From NCBI GenBank assembly GCA_014379925.1, contig JACMKY010000379.1, positions 1-40,003 on the forward strand: a DNA stretch of 40,003 nt, written 5' to 3'. The notes beneath the pieces are model-generated. The model saw only the letters and a list, made by a program, of their open reading frames with translations, did no database searches and had not been told where the DNA came from. Every line of letters begins with the position of its first letter. Position 1 is the stretch's first letter. The DNA comes from Cytophagales bacterium (GTDB lineage: Bacteria > Bacteroidota > Bacteroidia > Cytophagales > ES-bin-26). A program made the position numbers and the translations under genes. This document shows positions 26,796-35,725 of the stretch, one piece after another.

Positions 26796-27221
26796 TTAAG
26801 CAACGAAGAAACGAAGATAACTATTCTCTTTCTGGCGCATAATTTTAATTTGATCACGGGTCGAATCTTGGTAGCCCAATAGATGGAGCACGCCGTGAAT
26901 CAGTACCCGGACCAACTCTGACTCAAAATCAACCCGGAAATCAGTTGCGTTTTCCCGCACCCGGTCAATGCTAATAAAAATATCCCCGTCAATGGTGAGC
27001 GGGGATGTAGCATTGTCAAAAGTGATAACGTCGGTCAAATAATCGTGTTCAAGGTAATCAATGTTCAACTTGAGTAGGTACGCATCAGAACCGAATACGT
27101 AATTCAAATGGGCGAGTTGAAAATGCTCGAGCGTGACAATTTCAGCTAAACGCTGGCGAATCCAGGCTTCGTTTTCGAGAGTGAAATCAGTATCAACCGA
27201 AAAAAAAGCAATGCTGCCCAT
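26796..27221 (-). CDS. ybeY: rRNA maturation endoribonuclease YbeY
   Basis: A 141-residue metal-dependent RNase that takes part in 16S rRNA 3' end processing and ribosome quality control. The metal motif reads HGVLHLLGYQD: His109 and His113 are in place, but the third ligand position (His in E. coli HLLGYDH) is Asp119. The upstream LTDVITFDN and DGDIFIS motifs are normal. As far as I recall Bacteroidota YbeY proteins often carry this change, so it does not imply loss of function. The gene's ATG directly abuts the stop of the ATPase gene above it, so the two are translationally linked. Confidence 0.93.
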   Translation of the reverse strand: MGSIAFFSVDTDFTLENEAWIRQRLAEIVTLEHFQLAHLNYVFGSDAYLLKLNIDYLEHDYLTDVITFDNATSPLTIDGDIFISIDRVRENATDFRVDFESELVRVLIHGVLHLLGYQDSTRDQIKIMRQKENSYLRFFVA

Positions 27222-27623
27222 TTAGTTGAAGTAAAAAATTAACTCCACGCAGCGACCATCATTTTTAAAATGAACTTCGTCGGATAGGTGACGCATCAAA
27301 AATATTCCTCGGCCACCAATCCGGTCAATGTTCTCCGGGGCGGTAGGGTCTTGCAAATTGTTGTAATCGAATCCTTCGCCTTCGTCCTCAACCACGAAGG
27401 AAATGGAATTTTCCCGCAAGAAAAGAGAGAGGTTGACATTCTTCGCCTTGTCTTCTTTGTTGCCGTGTTTTACTGCGTTGTTCACCGATTCCGTTACGGC
27501 AATCATGATGTTGCCGTAAATGTCGTCTTCAATGTTAAACCGATCCTTGGCATTGTCAATGAAGCTCTCAACGATTCGTATGTTTTCGATGAGAGAAGGA
27601 ATCTGTATTCTAAGAGATTTCAT
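27222..27623 (-). CDS. RsbW-like ATP-binding protein (anti-sigma/serine kinase type)
   Basis: A 133-residue stand-alone GHKL ATPase domain. The N box is ESVNNAVKHGN (45-55), the G1 box DEGEGFD (80-86) and the G2 box GGRGIFLM (103-110), all needed for ATP binding. This matches the HATPase_c_2 family to which the anti-sigma factors RsbW and SpoIIAB belong. There is no sigma factor or anti-anti-sigma gene beside it, so its partner is unknown. In Bacteroidota it commonly travels with ybeY and mnmG. ATG 27623 is the start that fits the domain; the open frame above has no good start. The gap to the DUF4175 gene is 13 bp. Confidence 0.9.
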   Translation of the reverse strand: MKSLRIQIPSLIENIRIVESFIDNAKDRFNIEDDIYGNIMIAVTESVNNAVKHGNKEDKAKNVNLSLFLRENSISFVVEDEGEGFDYNNLQDPTAPENIDRIGGRGIFLMRHLSDEVHFKNDGRCVELIFYFN

Positions 27624-27636
27624 GAGAAAAAGCGAA

Positions 27637-30600
27637 TTATTTGGTAAGGCGAATCTTGTTGAAATATTTATCAACTTCTTTTTTATAATAAGGAGACAAG
27701 GACGGTGGAACCGTTTTGAGAAGCTCAATCTGCTTTTGTTTGGTGAGAATATACTCCTCGAATTGGGGCGGGGCTACCTTCTGTTTTTCCTTGGCCGCTT
27801 CCGCTTTCCGCTTATCGTCTTCGTCCCGCTCACGCAACGCTTTTTCCGATTCCAGCAGCCGGGTAAGAATGTCCCGCTGCCGGTTGATCATATTCTGAGT
27901 CAACTTTTTGTTCACCAATTCTTTTTCCGTTTCTTCCATTTGTTTGGCCAATTCTTTGACCTGATCACCCATCCCCTCCGTACCCGGTTTTCCCTTCTGG
28001 GCGTTTTCTAACTCTTTCAACGCTTTTCGAATCATTTCCTGTTCCATCGCCAAGCGTGATAGCTCTTCGGATAATTGACGACCGGCTTTGTTGCCTTGTT
28101 GCAACTGCTGAATTTGCTCGTTCAATTTCTTCTGTAGCTCGCCGAGCCCCGGAGATTGGGGCTTTCCTTTCTTCTTGCTTTTTCCGCTCGAAGGCTGGGC
28201 GTTGGCCATCTGCTCCTGCATTTGCTTGAGTACGTCGTTCAACATTAACGCCAGGTTGTTGAGGGAAGTCATCGTAAATTGCTGCTTTCCCGTGGCCGTA
28301 TTGATGCGACGCTGCTTGATGGCTTCCACACTTTGGTCCATGTACTGGTTCATTGCACCAACCTCCCGCGTAACGAAAGATTCAATCTGAAAGACGCGCT
28401 TGGCCAAGGCATTTAAACTGTCTTCTACGATTTTGGCGTCATCTTTCAGTTTAAGCTGCTGTTGTGAAAGCTTGATGAATCTAGGGTCGGATTGGCTTAC
28501 CTCCCGAAAATCCTTCATCAACTTTTCCTGGTCGAATGAAAGAGTCAGTAAATTTTCAAGAATATCGCGCAGGTCATCCATGTTTTCCTGCATCTGCTGC
28601 ATTTCTTCGCCTGCTTGCATCTCACTTAGCTTGTCAGCCATCTCATTCATCTTTTTTGCCGCCTTCTTCTGAGAGTCGGAAGCCTTGCGATTCTGTTTTT
28701 GTTGCAACTGCTCCAGGCTTTTCTGCTGTTCCTCCGAAATATCTTCTTGCTGCTCTTGCGTATCGCCCATCTCCTGGGGATTTTCCAACTCTTCGTTCAT
28801 CTTTTCCAGTTCTTTCAATTCCTCCTTGGTTTGTTCAAACTCCTCGTTCAACTTCTGTTGCTGATCCTCCAAGGCCGGCTTGTCCTGGTTCTTGTCGAGT
28901 GACTTCTCCGAAAGTTCCTGCTGTTTTTTGGCTTCTTCTTTCAAGTCCTGGGCAATATCTTCCGCTTTTTGATCAAGCTGTAGTTGTTTGAACATCTCCA
29001 AGGCGCGTTCCAACTCCTTCTTCAGGTTGTTTTCCTTTTTGTCGATCTTATCGAGGAGATCCAAAACATCCGCGTTGGTACGGTTCTGCTCGAGCAACTT
29101 CTGCAATTCCTCATAGAGCTTCTTGGTTTCTTCATCGAGCAACTCGTTCATCAGCTTGTTGAGTTGCTCGGCTTTTTCCGCTAGCTCCTGGCTTTGCTCG
29201 TTGAATTTTTGCTGTTTCTCTTGAATCGACTCGCTTTCCTTCCGAATGGATTCAATTTCTTTCATTAGTTCCTCCCTTTTCTTCAACAGGTCTTCTGCCA
29301 GCTTCTTGTCCTGGAAGTCCATGGATTTCTTGTTCTTGAGCCGGTTCTCCAAGCTTTTCATATCCTTCTTGAGCTTCTGAACTTCATTGATGGTACTGCT
29401 CAACCGGCTCTCCGTTTTCTCGGCCGAACTTTTCAGGGCGTTTTCCATCTCCTGTTCGGAAGGAATGTTGAATTCCATCGGTTGGGTTTTGGCGCTCTTG
29501 CTTCCGTTTACGCCGTCATTGTCCCACACTTGAACGTAGTACTGGAGTTTGTCCCCTGCTTTCAGGGACAAGCTGTCTAGCCTTAGCTGATGGTAAAAGT
29601 TTTGAATGGGCTGTTTGCGATCGAATGCCAGGTTCTTGGTTGCGTAAGAAGGGGGCTTGCTTCCTTCGCGTACCGCCCGGTAGAAGACCTTGAGTTGGGA
29701 AATGCCGTAGTCATCCATTACATTTCCTCCCAACACCAAATAGTTAAAAAGCGCAGTGTCTTGGTAATGTTCCAAAGAAACCTGCGGAAACTTGTCGGGG
29801 ACGACGCTCACGTAATAACTGATTTTGTCACGATTGCGGCTGGCTCGGTTTTTCAAGTGAACTTGATAATTTTCCGACTTCTTCATCCGCTTGCTGAATT
29901 CGAAAGAATTGTTCGGTTTCTTGTCCGCTGCCAATGGGGAGCTCTCTTCAAAGCCGACGAAAAGGCTGTCCGTTCCGCTCGCATTGAATTCCCACCGAAC
30001 CACCGTGCCGTCGGGCACTACCAGGTTGCCCACGTTGGTTAAGGTCTCATCCGTTTTGTTGAGATAAGAAGGATAGGACAAAGAAGCGTTGAAAAATTTG
30101 AGGTTGGGTCGCTCGATCACGTTGACGTTATAGTCGGTTGAGCGGAATCCAGCCGCTTCGAAATAAAAAGAAAAAGCTTTTTGGACCCGACTGAAGCTGT
30201 GGGCAAAACGCTGGGCATCGGCGCTTTCCATGCGGTGTCTCCTACCGTTAGACACCAGGTAAACGGACTCGGGTACTGCTTCGCCCGAAAGCGAAAGCGT
30301 AATTGGAAAGTCTTCGTCTTTGAATGCCGTGAGCGATTGATTGGCCAGTGAAAACCGGAACGGCGCCGGTTCGGCGTATTCATTTTTGAAATTAACGATG
30401 CGAGCCGAACTCTCGGCGAAAAAACGGGGATAGAAAAGCAAAATGGATACGATCAGGACGGCAGGAAAGAAAATATACTTCAGGTACTTGTTGTTTTCCC
30501 GTACATCAATGGCGTCGGTGAAGCGGACTACGCTGAGTTGCTGGGTTTTTTGTTCGATGCTGGCTTGGAGCAATTCACTCTGTTCGTAGCTCAACGCGCT

Positions 30601-30981
30601 CAATTGAAGCGTATTCAGCAATTTGTCGTTGATGCTGGTGAAGTGATTTCCAATTTGACGAGCCGCTTCTTCATTGCTGATCTGTCGCTTGAGGCTGTAT
30701 AACCGGGCGATTGGGTTAATCAGCCAATAAGCCAAGGAAGTGAGTACGATGGAAACAAAAGCAAAAAAAAGAATGGCCCGTACAACGGGATTGAATCGGC
30801 CGAAGTATTCCAGGGTATTGATCAATAGAAAAGCACCCAGCAGAAGGGCCAGAAAGAAAATAGAACCCCGGAGCAGCTGGTTGCCGTAGTATTTCTTTTT
30901 ATACGTGTGCAACTTCTCAAACAGGGTATTGCGAATCGGCTGGGGAGAAATTGCTCCCGTGGATGAGCGGTTGAGTTCCAT
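27637..30981 (-). CDS. DUF4175 family membrane protein with long coiled coil
   Basis: A 1114-residue protein. The N-terminus has three hydrophobic segments (about 40-60, 68-88 and 166-187). A beta-rich, probably periplasmic region follows (about 200-510, including DDYGISQLKVFYRAV). Then comes a very long Lys/Glu/Gln-rich coiled coil (about 525-1060) with repeated KK, EE and QQ runs. This is the DUF4175 architecture of Bacteroidota and Alphaproteobacteria; no function is established. Size and coiled coil suggest an envelope-spanning structural element. It is the first gene of the operon that continues with the RsbW-like ATPase, ybeY and mnmG. Confidence 0.88.
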   Translation of the reverse strand: MELNRSSTGAISPQPIRNTLFEKLHTYKKKYYGNQLLRGSIFFLALLLGAFLLINTLEYFGRFNPVVRAILFFAFVSIVLTSLAYWLINPIARLYSLKRQISNEEAARQIGNHFTSINDKLLNTLQLSALSYEQSELLQASIEQKTQQLSVVRFTDAIDVRENNKYLKYIFFPAVLIVSILLFYPRFFAESSARIVNFKNEYAEPAPFRFSLANQSLTAFKDEDFPITLSLSGEAVPESVYLVSNGRRHRMESADAQRFAHSFSRVQKAFSFYFEAAGFRSTDYNVNVIERPNLKFFNASLSYPSYLNKTDETLTNVGNLVVPDGTVVRWEFNASGTDSLFVGFEESSPLAADKKPNNSFEFSKRMKKSENYQVHLKNRASRNRDKISYYVSVVPDKFPQVSLEHYQDTALFNYLVLGGNVMDDYGISQLKVFYRAVREGSKPPSYATKNLAFDRKQPIQNFYHQLRLDSLSLKAGDKLQYYVQVWDNDGVNGSKSAKTQPMEFNIPSEQEMENALKSSAEKTESRLSSTINEVQKLKKDMKSLENRLKNKKSMDFQDKKLAEDLLKKREELMKEIESIRKESESIQEKQQKFNEQSQELAEKAEQLNKLMNELLDEETKKLYEELQKLLEQNRTNADVLDLLDKIDKKENNLKKELERALEMFKQLQLDQKAEDIAQDLKEEAKKQQELSEKSLDKNQDKPALEDQQQKLNEEFEQTKEELKELEKMNEELENPQEMGDTQEQQEDISEEQQKSLEQLQQKQNRKASDSQKKAAKKMNEMADKLSEMQAGEEMQQMQENMDDLRDILENLLTLSFDQEKLMKDFREVSQSDPRFIKLSQQQLKLKDDAKIVEDSLNALAKRVFQIESFVTREVGAMNQYMDQSVEAIKQRRINTATGKQQFTMTSLNNLALMLNDVLKQMQEQMANAQPSSGKSKKKGKPQSPGLGELQKKLNEQIQQLQQGNKAGRQLSEELSRLAMEQEMIRKALKELENAQKGKPGTEGMGDQVKELAKQMEETEKELVNKKLTQNMINRQRDILTRLLESEKALRERDEDDKRKAEAAKEKQKVAPPQFEEYILTKQKQIELLKTVPPSLSPYYKKEVDKYFNKIRLTK

Positions 30982-31089
30982 ACGGTAAAGAAAATAGGTG
31001 ATTTCTAAGAAAACGATTAGCTTGGTCTCAATCCGTCATCGTTCATTCCACCGGATACAATTATCCGAAAAAACAATTCGGACAATCTT

Positions 31090-32853
31090 TCAAGACCCTT
31101 GTTTGTTCCCGTCGGCGGGTCGCTCCAAGTATACTTCACTCAAATCCCGGTACTGCATCGGGTTATTGGGAAAGTTTTTTACGTACGATTGAATCAACCG
31201 GTATCCTTCGTCGTACCAGAGCACCAAAACGGGGGCATCATTCATTAAAATCTGCTCCGCCTGGATGAAATACCGGTTTGCCTCCTCCACGGATCTGGCA
31301 CTGAGGGCAGCTTCGTATAAACGATCGAACTTGGCATTCTTGTACCGCGCAATGTTTGGATACGATGGGTCATTCAAGGAAGCGGGTACTTGCTTTCCGT
31401 AAAATAACCAAAGAAAGTTTTCCGGGCTGGGATAATCGGCGGACCAGGCGGCGCGAAGCAATTGAAATTTTCCGGCAATGGCCTTGTCAACGGTTTGTGC
31501 CAACGGCTGGACGTTGATGGATACCTCTACGTTTAAGTTGTCTTTCAGTTGCTTTTGCACTTCAATGGCCACGTTGGTATTTCGTGAGCCTTCGGCATTG
31601 AGGTCCAGTACGATTTTGGGAAAGCCCTTCCCGTTGGGAAAGCCCGCCTTCGCCAGGTGGTACCGAGCCGAATCGACGTTCAATTCGTATCCCTTCAGGG
31701 CATTGATATTGTAATCGACGAAACTGGGTGGGGTAATGCCGTGAAAACCGGGGGCAAATCCCTCTCCGTTCAATACATTCTCCAGGATTTTCTGCCGGTC
31801 CACGGCGTAAGAAAACGCCTTGCGCACGTGGGCTTCCTTGAAAACGGATCCTTGGTTGAAAAAGGTCAGAAACTGGGTAATCATTTCGGGAGCGCGTTGC
31901 AATTCAAACTGGCTGTACTCGCCCTTTTCCGAACTTCCTACCTGCTCCAAAATCTCAATGATAAAATCGGTGGGAAGCCGGTATACCATATCCAGTTCCC
32001 CTTTCCTGAATTCGAATAACTCCGTCTTTTTGTCTTTGATGAACTTGATGCTTATGGCATCCAGAAAAGGCAGCCGGTTGCCGAGCGAATCCACCCCGTG
32101 GTAGTTGTCGTGCCGCTTTAAAACGAGAGAAACGTCGTCGTCCACGCTGCTTATGCGGAAGGGACCAGTTCCGACAGTTTTGATCCGCATTTCCTGCCCG
32201 TACTTTTCGTAGGCTTCCCTCGGATAAAGAAACGTAGCCGGACGGGCAAGGTTGTAGATCAGAATGGAATTGGGCTTTTCCAAGGTCAACTGCACAGTAT
32301 ACGCATCGAGTACGTTGATTCCCTCAACCTCGAAGCCAGGTTTACCCCCACCGGCCGTAGCCTCGTAGTAGCGGTCAGCACCCTTCAGAATGCCTTTGAA
32401 AATGGAAAATTGCTGGTTGGAGGCCCGTTGGGTACACAGTTGGGTAAAGCAGTACTTTACGTCTTCCGCTTTCAATTCCCTCCCCTTGCCTTCGGGGAAG
32501 CAGGGATCATCATGAAAGTAAACGCCCTTTTTAATCTTGAACGTATAGACGGTTCGGGATGCATCAACGGTATAATTTTCGGCCAAGCAATTGATTACTT
32601 TCAAGTCGGATTGATTGAACTTGAGCAGGCCCTCGTAAACCTGGGTAGCGACGCGGTAAGAAAAGGCATCGGTGATACTCGGTGGAAAAAGGTTTTTAAT
32701 GTACTCGGATTCGTTAAGACGGAACACCCCCCCGTAAGTGCGGCCGCCTTTGGCTTCCTTAGGCTGCTGCGAAGCTTCCGTACTGGGATTGGAAGGATTA
32801 CAGGCGCTGAAAAATAACAACAGACACGAAATACAGACGGGGAGTCTCTTCAT
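31090..32853 (-). CDS. ABC transporter substrate-binding lipoprotein (peptide/nickel type)
   Basis: A 587-residue solute-binding protein of SBP family 5 (OppA/DppA type). The signal peptide ends in lipobox FFSAC (Cys18). Family features are the early SITDAFSYRVATQVYEGL block, ENYTVDASRTVYTFKIKKGVYFHDD split around residue 110, and the AWSADYPSPENF motif near the end. It should bind oligopeptides or similar ligands at the outer face of the inner membrane. No permease or ATPase genes lie next to it, so it is an orphan binding protein here, as is common in Bacteroidota. The ligand cannot be told from sequence. Confidence 0.9.
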   Translation of the reverse strand: MKRLPVCISCLLLFFSACNPSNPSTEASQQPKEAKGGRTYGGVFRLNESEYIKNLFPPSITDAFSYRVATQVYEGLLKFNQSDLKVINCLAENYTVDASRTVYTFKIKKGVYFHDDPCFPEGKGRELKAEDVKYCFTQLCTQRASNQQFSIFKGILKGADRYYEATAGGGKPGFEVEGINVLDAYTVQLTLEKPNSILIYNLARPATFLYPREAYEKYGQEMRIKTVGTGPFRISSVDDDVSLVLKRHDNYHGVDSLGNRLPFLDAISIKFIKDKKTELFEFRKGELDMVYRLPTDFIIEILEQVGSSEKGEYSQFELQRAPEMITQFLTFFNQGSVFKEAHVRKAFSYAVDRQKILENVLNGEGFAPGFHGITPPSFVDYNINALKGYELNVDSARYHLAKAGFPNGKGFPKIVLDLNAEGSRNTNVAIEVQKQLKDNLNVEVSINVQPLAQTVDKAIAGKFQLLRAAWSADYPSPENFLWLFYGKQVPASLNDPSYPNIARYKNAKFDRLYEAALSARSVEEANRYFIQAEQILMNDAPVLVLWYDEGYRLIQSYVKNFPNNPMQYRDLSEVYLERPADGNKQGS

Positions 32854-33055
32854 GGTAAGGATTCAATATTTTTGAGATAAAATTAATCAATATAATCTAC
32901 GAAACAAAGCTGAACCACGACGGGTAATGTTCCAGTTCGGGTGAATCATTTCGGAAAACGCCGAAAACGGATGTTGCCCGGTGCGAATCAATCCTTCCAT
33001 TCAACCCGTTTTGCAACGTAGAAAAGTCGATGAACTTACGCCGTTGGACCGGCCC

Positions 33056-33403
33056 TCAGGCTTCGCGTTGAAAGTACTCGATCACGTAGGTTTTCAGAAG
33101 CGTCTCCTGGCTGAGCAAATCGAAAGGGGGCAGTTTTTTTACCAATTTCCAGTGTGGCCAGCCTTCGCTGTCTAGCCCCTCCAACGCATAGATTCCCGCC
33201 AGACTCAACACTTTGCAAATGGCGATGTGCATCAGGTCTTGCTTCTGCTCCTTGGTAAATTGTTGTTTGCCTCTTCCCAACTCCTGGACCCCAATCAGGA
33301 AAAGCACGCCGTGCAAATCGGCGGGGCGCTTGCCAATGGTTCGCTCCAAACGGTCAAGCAAAGACGTCCATTCCATTTCGGTATTTTCTGGTTCCGCATC
33401 CAT
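33056..33403 (-). CDS. Conserved hypothetical protein, 115 residues
   Basis: A small cytosolic-looking protein without signal or membrane segment. The core LHGVLFLIGVQELG ... FTKEQKQDLMHIAICKVLSLAGIYAL resembles a short protein family I recall from many Bacteroidota genomes with no assigned function. The N-terminus is acidic (MDAEPENTEMEW). The second half (GLDSEGWPHWKLVKKLPPF) is rich in aromatic residues. It is divergent from comF, with 89 bp between the two starts, and that gap holds an inverted repeat. I cannot suggest a role. Confidence 0.75.
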   Translation of the reverse strand: MDAEPENTEMEWTSLLDRLERTIGKRPADLHGVLFLIGVQELGRGKQQFTKEQKQDLMHIAICKVLSLAGIYALEGLDSEGWPHWKLVKKLPPFDLLSQETLLKTYVIEYFQREA

Positions 33404-33412
33404 GGTTTAACT

Positions 33413-33467
33413 TGGTTAACCTGAAAATAAATCGGGTCGGATTCGGTAGATTGGAACAAGTTAACCA
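33413..33467. repeat. Inverted repeat between divergent genes
   Basis: TGGTTAAC (33413-33420) and GTTAACCA (33460-33467) are reverse complements 39 bp apart, in the gap between the 115-residue gene and comF. The first lies in a perfect GGTTAACC palindrome. It could be a paired operator for a regulator acting on either gene; no regulator is nearby. Confidence 0.35.
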
Positions 33468-33492
33468 GAACCAACGATTTCTGCCCTGGGGT

Positions 33493-34173
33493 ATGCTGAA
33501 AGATTTCGTATCAATCATTTTTCCGGAGTACTGCCGCGCCTGCCTGGGTCCCCTGGAAAGGAATGAGCCGTACATCTGCACGACGTGTCGCTTCTCACTG
33601 CCCCGAACCAACTCCCACCTCACGGAAATGACCGCATTGACCCACCGGTTCTGGGGGCGCGTACCCATCTGGCACAGCTTGGCCTACCTGAAATTTACCA
33701 AGGGGGGAACCGTGCAACAACTGCTGCACCAACTCAAGTACAACGACCAGCGGGAAATCGGCGAAACGCTGGGCCAATGGTACGGCTTCGAACTGACGGA
33801 GCACGGCTTCGCGGAAAAATTCGACCTGATTCTACCCGTTCCGCTGCACGCATCAAAATTGCGAAAGCGGGGGTACAACCAAAGCGATTGCTTTGCCAAG
33901 GGGCTCTCGGAAGGAATGCGGGTGGCGTGGTCGCCCGACGTGCTGCGGCGGACCGTCGCCACGCCAACCCAAACCAAGAAGAAGCGGCTGGAAAGGTGGC
34001 AAAATGTGGATGCCGTTTTCGAGGTGACAAACGAAGATTTTCTGCGGGGCAAACGCATCTTGCTGGTGGACGACGTGGTGACGACGGGTGCCACGTTGGA
34101 AGCTTGTGCCCAGGAACTCTACCGGGTAGCCTGCGCCGCGGTGAGTATTGCAACCATTGCGGCAACGACCTGA
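33493..34173 (+). CDS. ComF family phosphoribosyltransferase-like protein
   Basis: A 226-residue ComF-type protein. The N-terminal zinc finger has Cys14, Cys17, Cys29 and Cys32 (CRAC ... CTTC). The C-terminal phosphoribosyltransferase fold has the PRPP loop LLVDDVVTTGAT (190-201). In Bacillus and Haemophilus relatives it is needed for DNA uptake in natural transformation, where it is thought to act in the cytoplasm on incoming single strands. Whether this organism is competent is not shown here. ATG 33493 matches the conserved N-terminus (FPEYCRAC); the upstream TTG 33412 would add 27 unconserved residues and overlap the promoter gap. Confidence 0.9.
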   Translation: MLKDFVSIIFPEYCRACLGPLERNEPYICTTCRFSLPRTNSHLTEMTALTHRFWGRVPIWHSLAYLKFTKGGTVQQLLHQLKYNDQREIGETLGQWYGFELTEHGFAEKFDLILPVPLHASKLRKRGYNQSDCFAKGLSEGMRVAWSPDVLRRTVATPTQTKKKRLERWQNVDAVFEVTNEDFLRGKRILLVDDVVTTGATLEACAQELYRVACAAVSIATIAATT

Positions 34174-34229
34174 TTTGGTTTAGAGTCCGGGATTGGCGAT
34201 CAAGCAAGCCGCGTGACCGGGCGGCCCCA

Positions 34230-34277
34230 ATAAAAACTGCCTTCCGGTGCGGGGTTCAAACCCGAGTCCGGAAGGCA
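34230..34277 (-). terminator. Intrinsic terminator of gldJ
   Basis: A 10-bp outer stem (TGCCTTCCGG with CCGGAAGGCA, 34238-34247 and 34268-34277) encloses a second short stem (GGGTT/AACCC). On the minus strand it is followed by five T (A-run 34232-34236). It is placed 30 bp after the gldJ stop and may also help end comF transcripts coming the other way. Confidence 0.82.
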
Positions 34278-34306
34278 ATTGAATGGGATAACCCATTCCC
34301 GAGGGA

Positions 34307-35515
34307 TTACTTGTTTCCGCCGGCTCTGATCATCGCGCAACGGAAACCGATGGTCGCGGTAGCGGAATCCTGCTCCAGGTACCGCCGGGTGCCGGGCGTT
34401 AACCAGTAGGCTACGTCTTTCCAGGAACCTCCTTTGTAAACCCGCACGTCGTCGTCGATGAGCGAATTGGGGTTGGCCGGGTTCTTGGACTTGTTGTCGT
34501 AACTGGAGGCTTTGTCCAGGTAGCCGTTCCGGCGAATGGGGTTCAAGTCGTCGAAATCCTGGAAGGAAAGGGGCCGGTAAACGTCGTATACCCACTCGTT
34601 TACGTTGCCCGCCATGTTATAAAGACCGAAATCGTTGGGCGGGTAATCGTAGATGCCCGCGGTAATCAACGCCCCGTCGTTCAACTTGCCGGCAATGCCC
34701 GCGTAGTCACCCCGTCCCCGTTTGAAATTGGCCAGGAAAGTGCCCATTTGTTTGCCGTACGGATTCCGCAGCGCGTGACCATCCCAAGGGTACAAGCGCT
34801 GGTTGGTTTGGTTCTCGTCAATGTACTGGGTACCAATGAGGGCTTTGGCCGCGTATTCCCACTCGGCTTCGGAGGGCAAACGGAAGTTGGGCAGCACCGC
34901 TCCGGTTTCCAGGGGGATGCGTCCCTCCCCTTCGGGAATTTCGATGCCCGCGTCTTCGGCCAGTTTCTTGTTCACGGCCAGGGTACGCCAGGTACAGTAG
35001 TCATTGGCCTGCACCCAGGAGATGCCCACCACCGGGAAGAAGCGAAAGCCCGGATACCGCAGGTAATGATCCACGTAGGAATCATTGAACGCCAATTCGC
35101 TGGCCCAGACGTTGGTGTCGGGCAGGGCCGACTGGTAGAATTCTTCGGAGGAATCTTTCTGCACGTGAAAGAGGTATTCCAGCCAGTGGATGTTGGCAAT
35201 TTCCGTTTCATCCATGTAAAAGGACTGGATGCTAATGGTTCTTTCCACGTTGTCACGGGAACTCATCACGTCTTCCTCCAGGGAACCCATCACGAAACGA
35301 CCCCCTTCAATGAAAACCATGTTGGGCGCGTCGGGTTGCCCTTTGAAATCCATTACCTGAAAACCGTCGTCGGCGTTGTATTCCAGACCAGTGGCCGTGC
35401 TGGTAGGACCTGGCTCTTCGGCGGTCGGGTGGCTGCCCTTCTTGCAGGAAGTCGCCAAGGTAACCACACCCAACAAAAGCAGTGCATTCTTAAAGAGTCT
35501 GACCATCTTTTTCAT
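34307..35515 (-). CDS. gldJ: Gliding motility lipoprotein GldJ (formylglycine-generating enzyme fold)
   Basis: A 402-residue lipoprotein: signal peptide with lipobox ATSC (Cys24), then an FGE-sulfatase/SUMF1 domain running from MVFIEGGRFVMGS to VYKGGSWKDVAYW and IGFRCA at the end. GldJ and GldK share this fold. The sequence GLEYNADDGFQVMDF before the domain and the DVMSSRDNVERTISIQSFYMDETE block favour GldJ. In Flavobacterium GldJ is required for gliding and type IX secretion and stabilises GldK. ATG 35515 precedes the signal peptide directly. With gldD 30 kb away it shows the usual scattering of gld genes. GldK or a related SUMF1 lipoprotein is the main alternative. Confidence 0.82.
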   Translation of the reverse strand: MKKMVRLFKNALLLLGVVTLATSCKKGSHPTAEEPGPTSTATGLEYNADDGFQVMDFKGQPDAPNMVFIEGGRFVMGSLEEDVMSSRDNVERTISIQSFYMDETEIANIHWLEYLFHVQKDSSEEFYQSALPDTNVWASELAFNDSYVDHYLRYPGFRFFPVVGISWVQANDYCTWRTLAVNKKLAEDAGIEIPEGEGRIPLETGAVLPNFRLPSEAEWEYAAKALIGTQYIDENQTNQRLYPWDGHALRNPYGKQMGTFLANFKRGRGDYAGIAGKLNDGALITAGIYDYPPNDFGLYNMAGNVNEWVYDVYRPLSFQDFDDLNPIRRNGYLDKASSYDNKSKNPANPNSLIDDDVRVYKGGSWKDVAYWLTPGTRRYLEQDSATATIGFRCAMIRAGGNK

Positions 35516-35725
35516 AACCTGTTGGATAATACTGGATACAAGTGGTTTTGGATTGCTGGTTTGCAAAAATTCAACGCTTTCTCTAAACCGGGGTCCAACC
35601 CGCTAAACAAAGGAATTGATTGAGACCTAAAGTTGGGAGAATGGGTCGGAAAAAAGAATCCACAGTCTTTTCAAATTGAATGTATGTACTGTTTTCCGAC
35701 ATTAAGCACCTCGGTTGCCCGGCGC

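Noticed and set aside
31052..31067. Hairpin CGGATA-CAAT-TATCCG after the substrate-binding lipoprotein gene
   Set aside because: The stem is only 6 bp, and the A-run is on the wrong side for a minus-strand terminator.
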